Positions 43,836 to 51,228 of a stretch of 64,000 nucleotides of DNA are shown one piece after another. The notes under the pieces are model-generated. The model was not told the DNA's origin. It made no database searches and was given only the letters and a program-made list of their open reading frames with translations. Origin of the DNA: Xanthobacter flavus. Its GTDB lineage: Bacteria > Pseudomonadota > Alphaproteobacteria > Rhizobiales > Xanthobacteraceae. Each line of letters opens with the position of its first letter. The first letter of the stretch is position 1. The stretch lies in contig NZ_JAGGML010000001.1 in assembly GCF_017875275.1 (NCBI RefSeq), positions 3,803,001-3,867,000 of the forward strand, in the 5' to 3' direction. The translations under genes were made by a program, and so were the position numbers.

Positions 43836-44117
43836 TCACAGGTATTTGGTGATTTCCTTGAACGCGTCGATCGAGCGCCGCTGCTCCCGGGCGAGCGGAC
43901 CGACGACGTCCTCAAGGCAATGGTCGAGATGGTCCTGGATCAGCGTCTTCTTGGCCTGGGCGATGGCCTTCTCGACCGCCTGAAGTTGCTGGGCGATGTC
44001 GAGGCAGGGGCGACCTTGCTCGATCATCTCGATGATGCCCTTGAGATGGCCATCGGCCCGCTTCAGCCGCTTGACGATCTCGGGGTGTGTCTCATGGAGA
44101 TGGGTCTGCTCGGTCAT
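43836..44117 (-). CDS. RcnR/CsoR-family metal-sensing repressor
   Basis: A 93-residue four-helix repressor (DUF156). Likely metal ligands are Cys38 (GRPCLD), His63 and Cys67 (QDHLDHC region) with extra N-terminal histidines (TEQTHLHETH), which favour Ni/Co sensing as in RcnR over copper sensing as in CsoR. A 19-bp GC-tract palindrome of the expected type lies 11 bases before the start. It is the first gene of the leftward metal operon and divergent from the His-rich protein/HupE operon. Confidence 0.9.
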   Translation of the reverse strand: MTEQTHLHETHPEIVKRLKRADGHLKGIIEMIEQGRPCLDIAQQLQAVEKAIAQAKKTLIQDHLDHCLEDVVGPLAREQRRSIDAFKEITKYL

Positions 44118-44127
44118 GGCTTAATGC

Positions 44128-44146
44128 TATCCCCCTGGAGGGGATA
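44128..44146. promoter_or_regulatory. RcnR/CsoR-type operator
   Basis: TATCCCCCTGGAGGGGATA is a near-perfect palindrome with a G/C tract flanked by AT, as bound by RcnR/CsoR-family repressors. It lies between the repressor gene and the divergent operon of His-rich protein, HupE and a membrane-anchored protein, so one site can control both. Confidence 0.8.
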
Positions 44147-44218
44147 TCACAAGCAGCGATGGGGCAGTGATTCTGTCCGACACCGTTTCGTCAGGATTTT
44201 CGCGGATTGTCCCTGCGC

Positions 44219-44608
44219 ATGCCGAACTGGACCTTCAGCACCGCCTTTCGCCTCGTCGTCGCGCTCGCGATGACGATCGGCTTGCTGCTGTCGCCCGCCG
44301 GCCGCTCCGCCTCCCACGATCCCACCGCGCTGGCGGTCGCCGAGGCCTCGCGCCATGCCGAGCTGGCAGCCCGGATCGCGGATCATGGCCATGTCCATGA
44401 CGATGGCCAGGAAGACGAGCAGAGCCCCGGCCATGCCCATGGCCACAATCCCGCGGACCATTCGCACGAGACACCGAACACGTTGTCGGTGGTGAACGCG
44501 CCCGTTGCGCCCATGGGCCGCGCCTGGCATCCGTATCCGCCAGTCTTTGCCGGTCTCGAAACCTCGTTCCGGCACGAGCGTCCCCCAAAAACCGCCTTCG
44601 TCCCATGA
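44219..44608 (+). CDS. Exported His-rich protein
   Basis: About 129 residues. An N-terminal signal sequence (MPNWTFSTAFRLVVALAMTI, cleavage near AGRSAS) is followed by a short helical part and a His/Asp-rich stretch (DHGHVHDDGQEDEQSPGHAH and GHNPADHSHE). It should bind Ni or Co in the periplasm. A TTG start at 44207 with AGGA upstream is an alternative. First gene after the RcnR/CsoR-type operator, so likely metal-induced. Confidence 0.75.
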   Translation: MPNWTFSTAFRLVVALAMTIGLLLSPAGRSASHDPTALAVAEASRHAELAARIADHGHVHDDGQEDEQSPGHAHGHNPADHSHETPNTLSVVNAPVAPMGRAWHPYPPVFAGLETSFRHERPPKTAFVP

Positions 44609-44656
44609 TCGCGGCCGCTCGCGCGGCCTCCCTCATCAACGAAGAACGGAATTCTC

Positions 44657-45388
44657 ATGCACGGACCTGTCCATCAGGGCCCGCCGCGCGCATGCGCGCG
44701 CCGGTGCCTCGCCCTCTCCCTGTTCGCCGCCGTCCTGGCCTTGCCGCTTCTCGCCGGCGCAGCCCTTGCTCACGCCGTCGCCGAAGGCGACAAGGGCTAT
44801 ATCCAGGAAATCACGGGCACCAACATTCTGCCCTTCATCTACCTCGGCGCCAAGCACATGGTGACGGGCTACGACCACATCCTGTTCCTGCTCGGCGTGA
44901 TCTTCTTCCTCTACAAGATGAAGCACATCGGCATCTATGTGAGCCTGTTCGCGCTCGGCCACTCCACGACCATGCTGCTCGGCGTCTATTTCAACGTCGG
45001 CATCAACAGCTACATCATCGACGCCATCATCGGCTTGTCGGTGGTCTACAAGGCGCTCGACAACATGGGCGCCTACCAGCGTTGGTTCGGCTTCCAGCCC
45101 AACACCAAGCTTGCGACGCTGATCTTCGGCTTCTTCCACGGCTTCGGCCTGTCCACCAAGATCATCGACTACGACATCTCGCCCGACGGACTCCTGCCGA
45201 ACCTCCTCGCCTTCAACGTGGGGGTCGAGATCGGCCAACTCCTGGCGCTCGCCGCCATCCTCATCGTCATGGGCTTCTGGCGCAGGACACCGAGCTTCTT
45301 CCGCCACGCCTATACCGCCAACGTCGTCATGATGACGGCCGGGTTCGTGCTGATCGGCTATCAGCTCACCGGCTGGTTCGTTTCCTGA
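44657..45388 (+). CDS. hupE: HupE/UreJ-family nickel/cobalt transporter
   Basis: A 243-residue protein with an N-terminal signal-like segment and six further hydrophobic helices. The signature LGAKHMVTGYDHILFLLGVI (His-x6-Asp-His) and FGFFHGFGLSTKI are those of HupE/UreJ metal permeases. HupE proteins import nickel or cobalt by diffusion. Here it sits in a repressor-controlled island with exporters, so it may instead be part of a balance system. Followed 21 bases later by the membrane-anchored protein gene. Confidence 0.88.
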   Translation: MHGPVHQGPPRACARRCLALSLFAAVLALPLLAGAALAHAVAEGDKGYIQEITGTNILPFIYLGAKHMVTGYDHILFLLGVIFFLYKMKHIGIYVSLFALGHSTTMLLGVYFNVGINSYIIDAIIGLSVVYKALDNMGAYQRWFGFQPNTKLATLIFGFFHGFGLSTKIIDYDISPDGLLPNLLAFNVGVEIGQLLALAAILIVMGFWRRTPSFFRHAYTANVVMMTAGFVLIGYQLTGWFVS

Positions 45389-45408
45389 GCTTCCCGAAAG
45401 GACCAACC

Positions 45409-46065
45409 ATGTACAATACCGACATCCCGACCCGCGCCGAGCTGCCGACCTCCGCCCAGCTTCTGCGCTCCACGTTCATCGCCATCGTCGCCGCGGCGGC
45501 GATCCTCGTCTCCATCGTGCTGCCGGCGGAATATGCCATCGATCCGACCGGCATCGGCCGCATGCTGGGGCTCGCCGAGATGGGTGAGATCAAGGCCCAA
45601 CTCGCAGCAGAGGCGGAGAAGGACCGGACGGCAGGCCAGCAGGGTGCTGTTCCCGTTGCTGTCCCGACGCCTGACCGGCGATCCGGCCTCCTCGACCGGC
45701 TCTTCGCCGAACTTCTGATTAGTCCCGCGGCTGCCCAGACAACACCGGCGCACCGCAACGACAAGATGTCCATCACCCTGAAGCCCGGCGAAGGGGCCGA
45801 GGTGAAGATGGTGATGGTCCAGGGCGCGAAGGTGAACTTTTCCTGGGCCGTCACCGGCGGCGTCGTGAACTTCGACCTCCATGGCGACGGTGGTGGGCAG
45901 GAGACGAGCTACCAGAAGGGCCGCGGCGTGCCGGGGGCGGACGGCGTGCTGGAAGCCGCCTTCGATGGCAACCACGGCTGGTTCTGGCGCAACCGCGGCA
46001 CTTCGGACGTAACCGTGACGCTGCGCACCAGCGGAAGCTACGCTGAGATCAAGCGGGCGCTCTGA
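45409..46065 (+). CDS. Membrane-anchored periplasmic protein linked to HupE
   Basis: A 218-residue protein from ATG 45409, with AAAGGA upstream. One membrane anchor lies at about residues 22-42, then a low-complexity linker with PVAVPTPDRRSG, then a beta-rich periplasmic domain (about 115-218: ITLKPGEGAEVKMVMVQGAK, NFSWAVTGGVVNFDLHGDG, EAAFDGNHGWFWRNRGTSDV). Proteins like this recur beside HupE genes. No enzymatic motif is seen; a metal-capturing or transporter accessory role is inferred. Confidence 0.82.
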   Translation: MYNTDIPTRAELPTSAQLLRSTFIAIVAAAAILVSIVLPAEYAIDPTGIGRMLGLAEMGEIKAQLAAEAEKDRTAGQQGAVPVAVPTPDRRSGLLDRLFAELLISPAAAQTTPAHRNDKMSITLKPGEGAEVKMVMVQGAKVNFSWAVTGGVVNFDLHGDGGGQETSYQKGRGVPGADGVLEAAFDGNHGWFWRNRGTSDVTVTLRTSGSYAEIKRAL

Positions 46066-46082
46066 GCGGATAGTGGATAATA

Positions 46083-46110
46083 GGGGCTCTGCTCAAAAGT
46101 GCGGAGCCCC
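46083..46110. terminator. Hairpin after the HupE operon
   Basis: GGGGCTCTGC and GCGGAGCCCC pair over 10 bp with one G-T wobble and an 8-base loop. It lies 18 bases after the stop of the anchored protein. There is no strong T-tract, so it may act with Rho. Confidence 0.5.
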
Positions 46111-46385
46111 CATTCCTGATGCGCCAAGAGCAGAACTTCGACGCCTGCCCGGAAGCCGACGTTCGAAATGAGGGGCTTGGCTTCGCTACCGGTCGAAGGC
46201 TGGCGGTAGTGTGCGATCGGGCAGCACAGCGCCGACCGCCACCTGGAATGCCACCAAAAGCGACCTGTACGACTACGCTATGGGAAATGACCCTATCGCA
46301 GCTTGAAACGGCGATCGGTAGGCTCGCTGCAGAACCTGCACTGAGCCCTCGCCATGATAGATGGTTTACAATTATCATTATTGAG
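46111..46385. other. Gap before the AAA ATPase gene
   Basis: No gene is recognised. The first 200 bases are GC rich and the last 80 are AT rich, marking the edge of the AAA gene, which differs in base composition from the metal island. Confidence 0.4.
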
Positions 46386-46414
46386 TTGACATATGGCGAT
46401 CGTTTCGCGACAAT
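46386..46414 (+). promoter_or_regulatory. Promoter of the AAA ATPase gene, possibly giving a leaderless mRNA
   Basis: TTGACA at 46386-46391 is a perfect -35 element. GACAAT at 46409-46414, after a 17-base spacer, is a 4-of-6 match to TATAAT. The ATG at 46421 lies only 6 bases past the -10 box, so transcription would start at or beside the start codon. Confidence 0.6.
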
Positions 46415-46420
46415 AACGCC

Positions 46421-47545
46421 ATGTATGTTGACAAATCACTCATCACAGCCCTCATCGACGCCGCGATGTCCGCGGACTACACCGGCGTGCGCCGCATTGG
46501 CACCAATATTGCCAAGCTGATGGCCGAGCAGAAGGATCTTGAGGGGGCCAAGGCCCTGCAGACCCTTCTCCGCAAACGCGGCGTGCCGCTTCAGGCCTCA
46601 GGGTATGCCGAGGCCCTCCCGCGTGACGCCGGGTCCCGCTTGCCGCTCGTTGAGGAAGGCCAGTGGCCAACCACCCCGGTGATGTTGTCTGGCGAAGCCG
46701 GACAGACGGTCTCGCAATTGGTCGAAGATGCGAAAAACATTCACTTGCTGACCGAAAAGGGGGTGTCCTCGCAGCTCAGTATGCTGCTGTACGGACCTCC
46801 TGGCACCGGCAAGACACTTCTCGCAAGCTCGATAGCAGCCATGCTGCAGCGGCCGTTTTATGTGGCGCGGCTGGACTCCTTAATTTCGTCGCGCTTGGGC
46901 GAAACGGCGAAGAACATCCGCGGCATATTCGAGTTCGTCCCAGCCCGGAATGCGGTGCTGTTCCTGGACGAAATGGATGCCATTGCCAAGCTGCGTGACG
47001 ACCGGCATGAGCTCGGTGAGCTCAAGCGCGTCGTGAACACGGTCCTGCAGGGACTGGACTCGCTCCCCAACGACGTCGTTACGATCGGAGCCACTAACCA
47101 TCCGCACCTGCTGGATCCGGCTATTTGGCGCCGCTTCCCATACAAGGTCGAACTTGGACTGCCGAGCGAGGATGTGCGGGGCAGCCTGTGGCTGCATTTC
47201 CTTTATCAGGATGACGAGACCAAGCTGAATGATGCACATCTTCTGGCAAGGGCATCGGATGGGTTAAGCGGCGCCGACATCGAGAACATCGCGCTCGCGG
47301 TTCGCCGGCGCGCCGTTCTCGGCCATCAGGAGCCAAGCCTCGCGCAGATCTTGATGGCAGTGCAGTCCTCACGCGCGGGCAGCCCGCAGTTGCTCAAAAA
47401 CCGCGAGCTCGACACGGCCGAGAAGAAGAGCCTGAGCCTCTTTCTGCATGACCAAGGCCGTGTTCGCCCAGGCGACATTGCCGAGATCGTCGGCGTGAGC
47501 CGGCAGATGGTCTATCGCTACCTGAAGGAGGCGGGACATGGCTGA
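46421..47545 (+). CDS. AAA ATPase paired with a subtilisin-like protease
   Basis: A 374-residue protein. Residues 1-75 are a helical N-terminal domain, 90-310 an AAA core with Walker A YGPPGTGKT at 124-132, Walker B VLFLDEMD at 179-186, and an arginine-finger region DPAIWRRFP. Residues about 340-372 form a helix-turn-helix (DIAEIVGVSRQMVYRYLKEA). The next gene overlaps by 8 bases and begins as the S8 peptidase that usually partners this ATPase. It probably unfolds or feeds substrates to, or regulates, that protease. The base composition is less GC-rich than the neighbouring islands. Confidence 0.85.
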   Translation: MYVDKSLITALIDAAMSADYTGVRRIGTNIAKLMAEQKDLEGAKALQTLLRKRGVPLQASGYAEALPRDAGSRLPLVEEGQWPTTPVMLSGEAGQTVSQLVEDAKNIHLLTEKGVSSQLSMLLYGPPGTGKTLLASSIAAMLQRPFYVARLDSLISSRLGETAKNIRGIFEFVPARNAVLFLDEMDAIAKLRDDRHELGELKRVVNTVLQGLDSLPNDVVTIGATNHPHLLDPAIWRRFPYKVELGLPSEDVRGSLWLHFLYQDDETKLNDAHLLARASDGLSGADIENIALAVRRRAVLGHQEPSLAQILMAVQSSRAGSPQLLKNRELDTAEKKSLSLFLHDQGRVRPGDIAEIVGVSRQMVYRYLKEAGHG

Positions 47546-47769
47546 TCCTCGTAACCCGCTTCTGAAACCGGTCCTGCGCTTTACAAAGGACCCCAAACCC
47601 GAGGGGATCACCGGCGGTGGCAAAAACGCCTTCGGCATTAAGGCCGATCGCCTTGATAAGCAGCGCCGCGCGCTCGGATTGCAACTGCGAACGCTAGCAG
47701 CGCAGTCCGCTGCTCGGCCAAAATTCAATGGCAAGGTGGTGCTCTATGCCGCCATGTTCGACGACTCAG
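47538..47769 (+). pseudogene. S8 (subtilisin-like) peptidase, N-terminal stub
   Basis: The first 77 residues read MADPRNPLLKPVLRFTKDPK, PEGITGGGKNAFGIKADRLD and KVVLYAAMFDDS, which match the N-terminus of the S8 peptidases encoded after AAA ATPases of this kind. The reading stops matching at about 47766-47770, where IS3 sequence begins. The Asp-His-Ser catalytic triad would lie further on and is lost. Confidence 0.75.
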
Positions 47770-48057
47770 GGATCGGAGTTCATCAGTCGGGATCTCGACC
47801 TGTGGGCCTATCAGAAGGGCGTGGTGCTCGACTTCTCGCGGCCCGGCAAGCCAACGGACAACGGCTTTATCGAGTCGTTCAACGGCAAGCTCCGGGCGGA
47901 ATGCCTGAACACGCACTGGTTCATGAGCCTTGACGACGCGCGGGCGAAATTGGAGGCTTGGCGTAGAGACTATAACGAGGTCCGGCCGCACAGCGCGATC
48001 GGCAACAAGCCGCCGATCGCGCTCATGAATGGCTCTCCGGCATCCCCGCCGGAATGA
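47770..48057 (+). pseudogene. IS3-family OrfB transposase, C-terminal part
   Basis: The frame reads GSEFISRDLDLWAYQKGVV, then DFSRPGKPTDNGFIESFNGK and the tail RDYNEVRPHSAIGNKPP, the end of an IS3-family DDE transposase. The final Glu of the DDE triad (FIESFNGKLR) is present, but the first two catalytic acids are lost. About 95 of an expected 280-300 residues remain. Confidence 0.85.
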
Positions 48058-48061
48058 GCCC

Positions 48062-48163
48062 TAACCCCGGGATTTTCCAGCTCCGGGTGGCCTAGAAACG
48101 GGGAGCGCTTCATAACCCCGGGATTTTCCAGCTCCGGGTGGCCTAGAAACGGGGAGCGCTTCA
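48062..48163. repeat. Exact 51-bp tandem duplication of the IS end
   Basis: 48062-48112 and 48113-48163 are identical units beginning TAACCCCGGGATTTTCCAGC and ending GGGGAGCGCTTCA. The unit is the noncoding right end of the IS3-family element. Duplication of an IS end suggests abutting ends of two copies or replication slippage. Confidence 0.9.
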
Positions 48164-48382
48164 GAGCAGCGGGCCGCCACCAGCGAGATTGCCGCCAACA
48201 CCCACCGCGCAGCGCAGGGCGCCACCCAGGTGACGAACAACATGTCGGGCGTGGGCCAGGCCGCCGGCATGACGGGCTCCGCCGCCACCCAGCTCATGAG
48301 CCTGTCCTCTGCGCTCTCCGAGCAGTCGCAGGATCTCCAGCGCGAGGTGACGAGCTTCGTCTCCACCCTTCGCGCCGCCTGA
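48164..48382 (+). pseudogene. Methyl-accepting chemotaxis protein, C-terminal remnant
   Basis: The 72 residues read EQRAATSEIAANTHRAAQGA, TQVTNNMSGVGQAAGMTGSA and LSSALSEQSQDLQREVTSFV, ending in STLRAA. This is the end of the signalling coiled coil of a chemotaxis receptor. It starts exactly at the second copy of the IS end, with no start codon, so the gene was cut by the IS event. Confidence 0.85.
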
Positions 48383-48396
48383 TCCGCGCCGCATAG

Positions 48397-48428
48397 AAAA
48401 AAGGGCCGGTGTCGCGAGGCGCCGGCCC
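48397..48428 (-). terminator. Rho-independent terminator for leftward transcription
   Basis: GGGCCGGTG and CGCCGGCCC form a 9-bp stem with one wobble and an 8-base loop. An A-tract (AAAAAA) precedes it on the plus strand, so read leftward it is a hairpin followed by six U. It lies about 100 bases beyond the stop of the leftward dioxygenase gene. Confidence 0.75.
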
Positions 48429-48524
48429 AATGACGCATGCACTTCAGCCCTCCCCGCGAGCTCAGGGGTTTGCTGCCGTCGGACGCAGAACTTAAAACCG
48501 GGGCCGGAAGCTGGCTCGCCTCAT

Positions 48525-49316
48525 TCACGCCGCGAGGCCACAAGCGCGGCGGATGGCAAGCTGGACCGGCGACGGCGGCAGCGAGGGATCGTATTCCGAT
48601 CGCGGCAATAGCGGAGGCTGCGCTATGAAGCGGGGCTTCTGACCTCGGTGAGGTTGTGCGGCGTGGACGAGGAATGGGTGGCACAGATATGCTGTTCCCG
48701 CTGCGCCGACCGCCAGGTCGACCGGACATTCGGCCGTCGAACAATATCCATGCGCCGATAGCTGTCGAAGCGTTGCTCCCCGTTCGCCATATGGCAGGAG
48801 CTCTCTGGCTATCGCGAGATGCGAGCCTCTACGAATCCGCGTCGGTGCATCGCTGGGGCTCACATCAGACAGCAGGAAGAGCATCAGCAGCGCGCGACCG
48901 CTGCTTTTGACGTTTGCCCTCCATTCCATGAAATCAGGGTTTTCCAAGCCGAAACTCACGTCGACGTGCCAGCCGTCATCGCCCGGCTCATCCGGCGAAG
49001 GAAAACGGATAGGGAAGGTGCCGAGGCCGGTCGGAGCCAACCACCGCCCCACTCCGACGAGCTGATCATAGGCGGCGTGGAGGCATCGCGTATTCGCCGC
49101 CTCGACGAAGGCAGGCGAGGACTTGAATGGGACCCGGATGACCGGACTCGTCCAGGCCTCCGGGTGATCCGCCGATAGGCCGATTTCGGCCCACAACTCG
49201 TCCCTGCATCGCTGTGCGAGATCACGGCCAAAGGCGTCATCAAGCTTCACGTAGCCATTGTCGATAAAGGTCTGCACCTGACTGCCAGTCAGGCCAGGAA
49301 AATGATCTTTGGGCAT
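48525..49316 (-). CDS. Phytanoyl-CoA dioxygenase (PhyH) family protein
   Basis: About 263 residues from ATG 49316, which has GGAG upstream and gives the start MPKDHFPGLTGSQVQTFIDN. The iron-binding His-x-Asp is GWHVDVS near residue 117; the distal His lies in CHPFLVHAAQPHRGQKPRF, with the 2-oxoglutarate Arg following. Family members hydroxylate small molecules using Fe(II) and 2-oxoglutarate. The substrate is unknown. It stands alone, ahead of the leftward terminator. Confidence 0.85.
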   Translation of the reverse strand: MPKDHFPGLTGSQVQTFIDNGYVKLDDAFGRDLAQRCRDELWAEIGLSADHPEAWTSPVIRVPFKSSPAFVEAANTRCLHAAYDQLVGVGRWLAPTGLGTFPIRFPSPDEPGDDGWHVDVSFGLENPDFMEWRANVKSSGRALLMLFLLSDVSPSDAPTRIRRGSHLAIARELLPYGERGATLRQLSAHGYCSTAECPVDLAVGAAGTAYLCHPFLVHAAQPHRGQKPRFIAQPPLLPRSEYDPSLPPSPVQLAIRRACGLAA

Positions 49317-49604
49317 GTCACATATCTCCGCTCGGCGCCGCCTGGGCGCGACGATCTGATCGGCACAACTGCCGCGCACCGGGGCGCTCAGATCAGCGGG
49401 AAAAATGTGAAAGCGAACATCATGAGGGGATTGGTTACCATGACACCGGCCGCCCCATCAAGCGTCGGCGCTGGCACTCATCGTTCCGATCTGGACCGAG
49501 TTGCGCTCGCGTCAGCCGGCACTCGCGACTACTAAAACGGTTAGATTAACCTGCCCTTGGGGCATGAGCAGTTCAAAACGATGCCCGGGGCGAGAACGAT
49601 AAAA

Positions 49605-49838
49605 ATGGCGGAGTGCAAAAACCACGCGAGCGCTAACCTCCGCCGAGCGGAGCTTGCACTCACGGCAGTCATAGTTGCCATTTTCGTCTTAACGGTCAGC
49701 GTGGGCGCGAAACTGGCAATCGGCGCGATGGGCTATGGCTCTGCAATGCCGGTCGAGGTATTCGAGAACGGAGCATCCTACAATTTCGATGACGGCAAGT
49801 CTGCATGCGGAAATAGTAAAACCAAACTGCAAGATTGA
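49605..49838 (+). CDS. Small membrane protein, hypothetical
   Basis: About 77 residues from ATG 49605. One strong hydrophobic segment (LALTAVIVAIFVLTVSVGAK) is followed by a short polar part. No family is recognised and only a weak ribosome-binding site (GAGAA) is seen. The surrounding DNA is AT richer than the rest. It may be real because a second small membrane ORF follows at once. Confidence 0.35.
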   Translation: MAECKNHASANLRRAELALTAVIVAIFVLTVSVGAKLAIGAMGYGSAMPVEVFENGASYNFDDGKSACGNSKTKLQD

Positions 49839-49872
49839 CATGATGTAAATTTTACCTATAACAAATTCTACT

Positions 49873-49977
49873 ATGGACACAGAAGTTACACTTTACCTTG
49901 CGCTAGCGGTCGTGATTTTGATCGCGCTCGTCATCTTCAACATCAACACGATCCACACGCTCGTGCCGGTCATTTGA
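49873..49977 (+). CDS. 34-residue single-pass membrane peptide, hypothetical
   Basis: ATG at 49873, stop at 49975-49977. The peptide is MDTEVTLYLALAVVILIALV followed by IFNINTIHTLVPVI, a clean single membrane helix with short ends. It lies 34 bases after the other small membrane ORF. No homologue is recognised; the coherent hydrophobic design is the main support. Confidence 0.4.
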   Translation: MDTEVTLYLALAVVILIALVIFNINTIHTLVPVI

Positions 49978-49984
49978 AACCGCC

Positions 49985-50655
49985 GCACTATGCAACATCC
50001 GCCTTCACGCCACGCGCCACGATCTGCAGCGCGCCGGCGGGGCGGGCCGTTAGAGCGCCTTCGCATCCTGCCATGGCGCCGTCATCCAGATTTCTATCTC
50101 CTCCGGCTGCGTGAGGATCACCGGCATCGCCTTCGGGTGGACCGATGCGACCGGCTCGAACGGCACAAGGCAGCGGTTCTCTTGCCCACCAGCGCTGCCA
50201 GTGCTTGCTCGACGTGTTGCGGATGTTCGTCGTGCCGCTGTCCGGCTCCAGGACGCTGTCGACCTTTGTGTAGTCCATCGTCTCACGCGCCATCTGCAGC
50301 CGCTCCGGGTAGCGGTCGATCGCGATCACCCGCTTCGCCCCCATCAGCCGCGCGCTCTGCTGCGCCATCATCCCGACGGCGACGCGCCCCAGACTGCGGC
50401 AGTGTCGCCCAAATGGGGTGTTGCAGAAATCGGCGCCCATATATAGCCCGTCGGCGCCGCATCTGAGAGGAACAGCGCCGTATCGTCCGCCACCCCGTCA
50501 GGGACATGGAAGCAGTCGTTGTCTGCGAACGGCACGCAGATGTATTCCGCATGCGAACCTGCATAGCCGCAGAACGCATGGGTATAACCATAGATGCCGG
50601 CCGTGGGATTGCCTCCGAACAACTTCGCCTGCAACTCGGGCTTAGGATAGTGTGT
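49985..50655 (-). pseudogene. Decayed zinc-type alcohol dehydrogenase
   Basis: Scattered over shifted frames the minus strand reads YPKPELQAKLFGGNPTAGIY, GYAGSHAEYICVPFADNDCF, LFLSDAAPTGYI, MMAQQSARLMGAKRVIAIDR and ALTARPAGALQIVARGVKAD. These are blocks of glutathione-dependent formaldehyde dehydrogenase-like/zinc alcohol dehydrogenases in the correct order. At least two frame changes (near 50430 and 50350) and the loss of the N-terminal zinc site make it non-functional. Confidence 0.8.
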
Positions 50656-50660
50656 CGCAA

Positions 50661-50822
50661 TTAATAAAGATTGTGCTGGCAGTACTCCTCCGATGTGAGG
50701 CCCGCTTCGGATAGGAGGTCGGAGACGGCCTTGTCGGTCGCCGGCCCCCACTCACCATCAAAGGCAAGCGGGGGCGTCCGGCCGCGCGCATCCAGCGCCA
50801 ACTGCAGGTCGCGCAGATCCAT
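50661..50822 (-). CDS. 53-residue peptidoglycan-binding-like ORF
   Basis: ATG at 50820-50822, stop at 50661-50663. The peptide begins MDLRDLQLALDARGRTPPLA and continues FDGEWGPATDKAVSDLL. This resembles the first repeat of peptidoglycan-binding domain 1 (LQxAL..RG...DGxWGPxT..AV), as found in phage and secreted lysozymes. The rest of an endolysin is absent, and the ORF ends where the dehydrogenase remnant begins, so it may be a truncated gene. Confidence 0.5.
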   Translation of the reverse strand: MDLRDLQLALDARGRTPPLAFDGEWGPATDKAVSDLLSEAGLTSEEYCQHNLY

Positions 50823-50919
50823 GGATCACCTGTCAACGGGTTGAGAAAAGAAAACGCCGCGCGAGGCGGCCGTGGTACTGTGAGGCGGTCGCCCCAAGCC
50901 CGGACATTGGGGCAGACAC

Positions 50920-50957
50920 GAGCCGGGTGATCTGCACGCCCGTAGGTCGCCCGGCTC
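50920..50957. repeat. GC hairpin, copy 1
   Basis: GAGCCGGGTGA pairs with TCGCCCGGCTC over 11 bp with one G-T wobble. The outer eight bases of each arm equal those of the hairpin at 51039-51073, so they look like two copies of one palindromic element. A further hairpin, GCCCCAA/TTGGGGC (50891-50913), lies beside it. Confidence 0.6.
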
Positions 50958-51038
50958 ATCCCTCAATCGAGGTAGCTCAATGCCGCACTCCTGCTAGAAA
51001 CAAAAACGTCTGCCCCGACATTCACTCGGCCAGATATC

Positions 51039-51073
51039 GAGCCGGGCGCCACTCCCGCAAGTGCGCCCGGCTC
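51039..51073. repeat. GC hairpin, copy 2 (possible terminator)
   Basis: GAGCCGGGCGC pairs perfectly with GCGCCCGGCTC over 11 bp, loop of 13 bases. It stands about 155 bases beyond the leftward bat operon and could end it, though no clear T-tract is present in that direction. Confidence 0.6.
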
Positions 51074-51228
51074 TTGCTGCTCTACTTTGGGTTGCTTACC
51101 GTGCATCAGTCTACCGCGGTCCAGGTTTCGCACGCGGCCTGCATATGACCGGTCCTCAAGAGCTTCGCGCATCACAGAAGAACGTCGGTCATAGCGTAAG
51201 CCGGATGGTCTAATTCAGCGTGCTGATC

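Larger units (their letters stand above)
47770..48163 (+). mobile_element. IS3-family element, right-end remnant
   Basis: This holds the last part of OrfB and a right end that is repeated twice in tandem. The inner end of the unit ends in CGGGGAGCGCTTCA, the complement of the terminal TGAAGCGCTCCCCG found in a set of Rhizobiales IS3 elements. The left end, OrfA and most of OrfB are missing, so the structure arose by deletion or rearrangement, not a simple insertion. Confidence 0.75.
50823..51228. other. Non-coding, hairpin-rich region
   Basis: No gene is recognised in about 400 bases. At least three strong hairpins are visible (50891-50913, 50920-50957, 51039-51073), two of which share the same GAGCCGGG...CCCGGCTC stem. 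They could be terminators for the bat operon or copies of a palindromic repeat. Confidence 0.5.
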
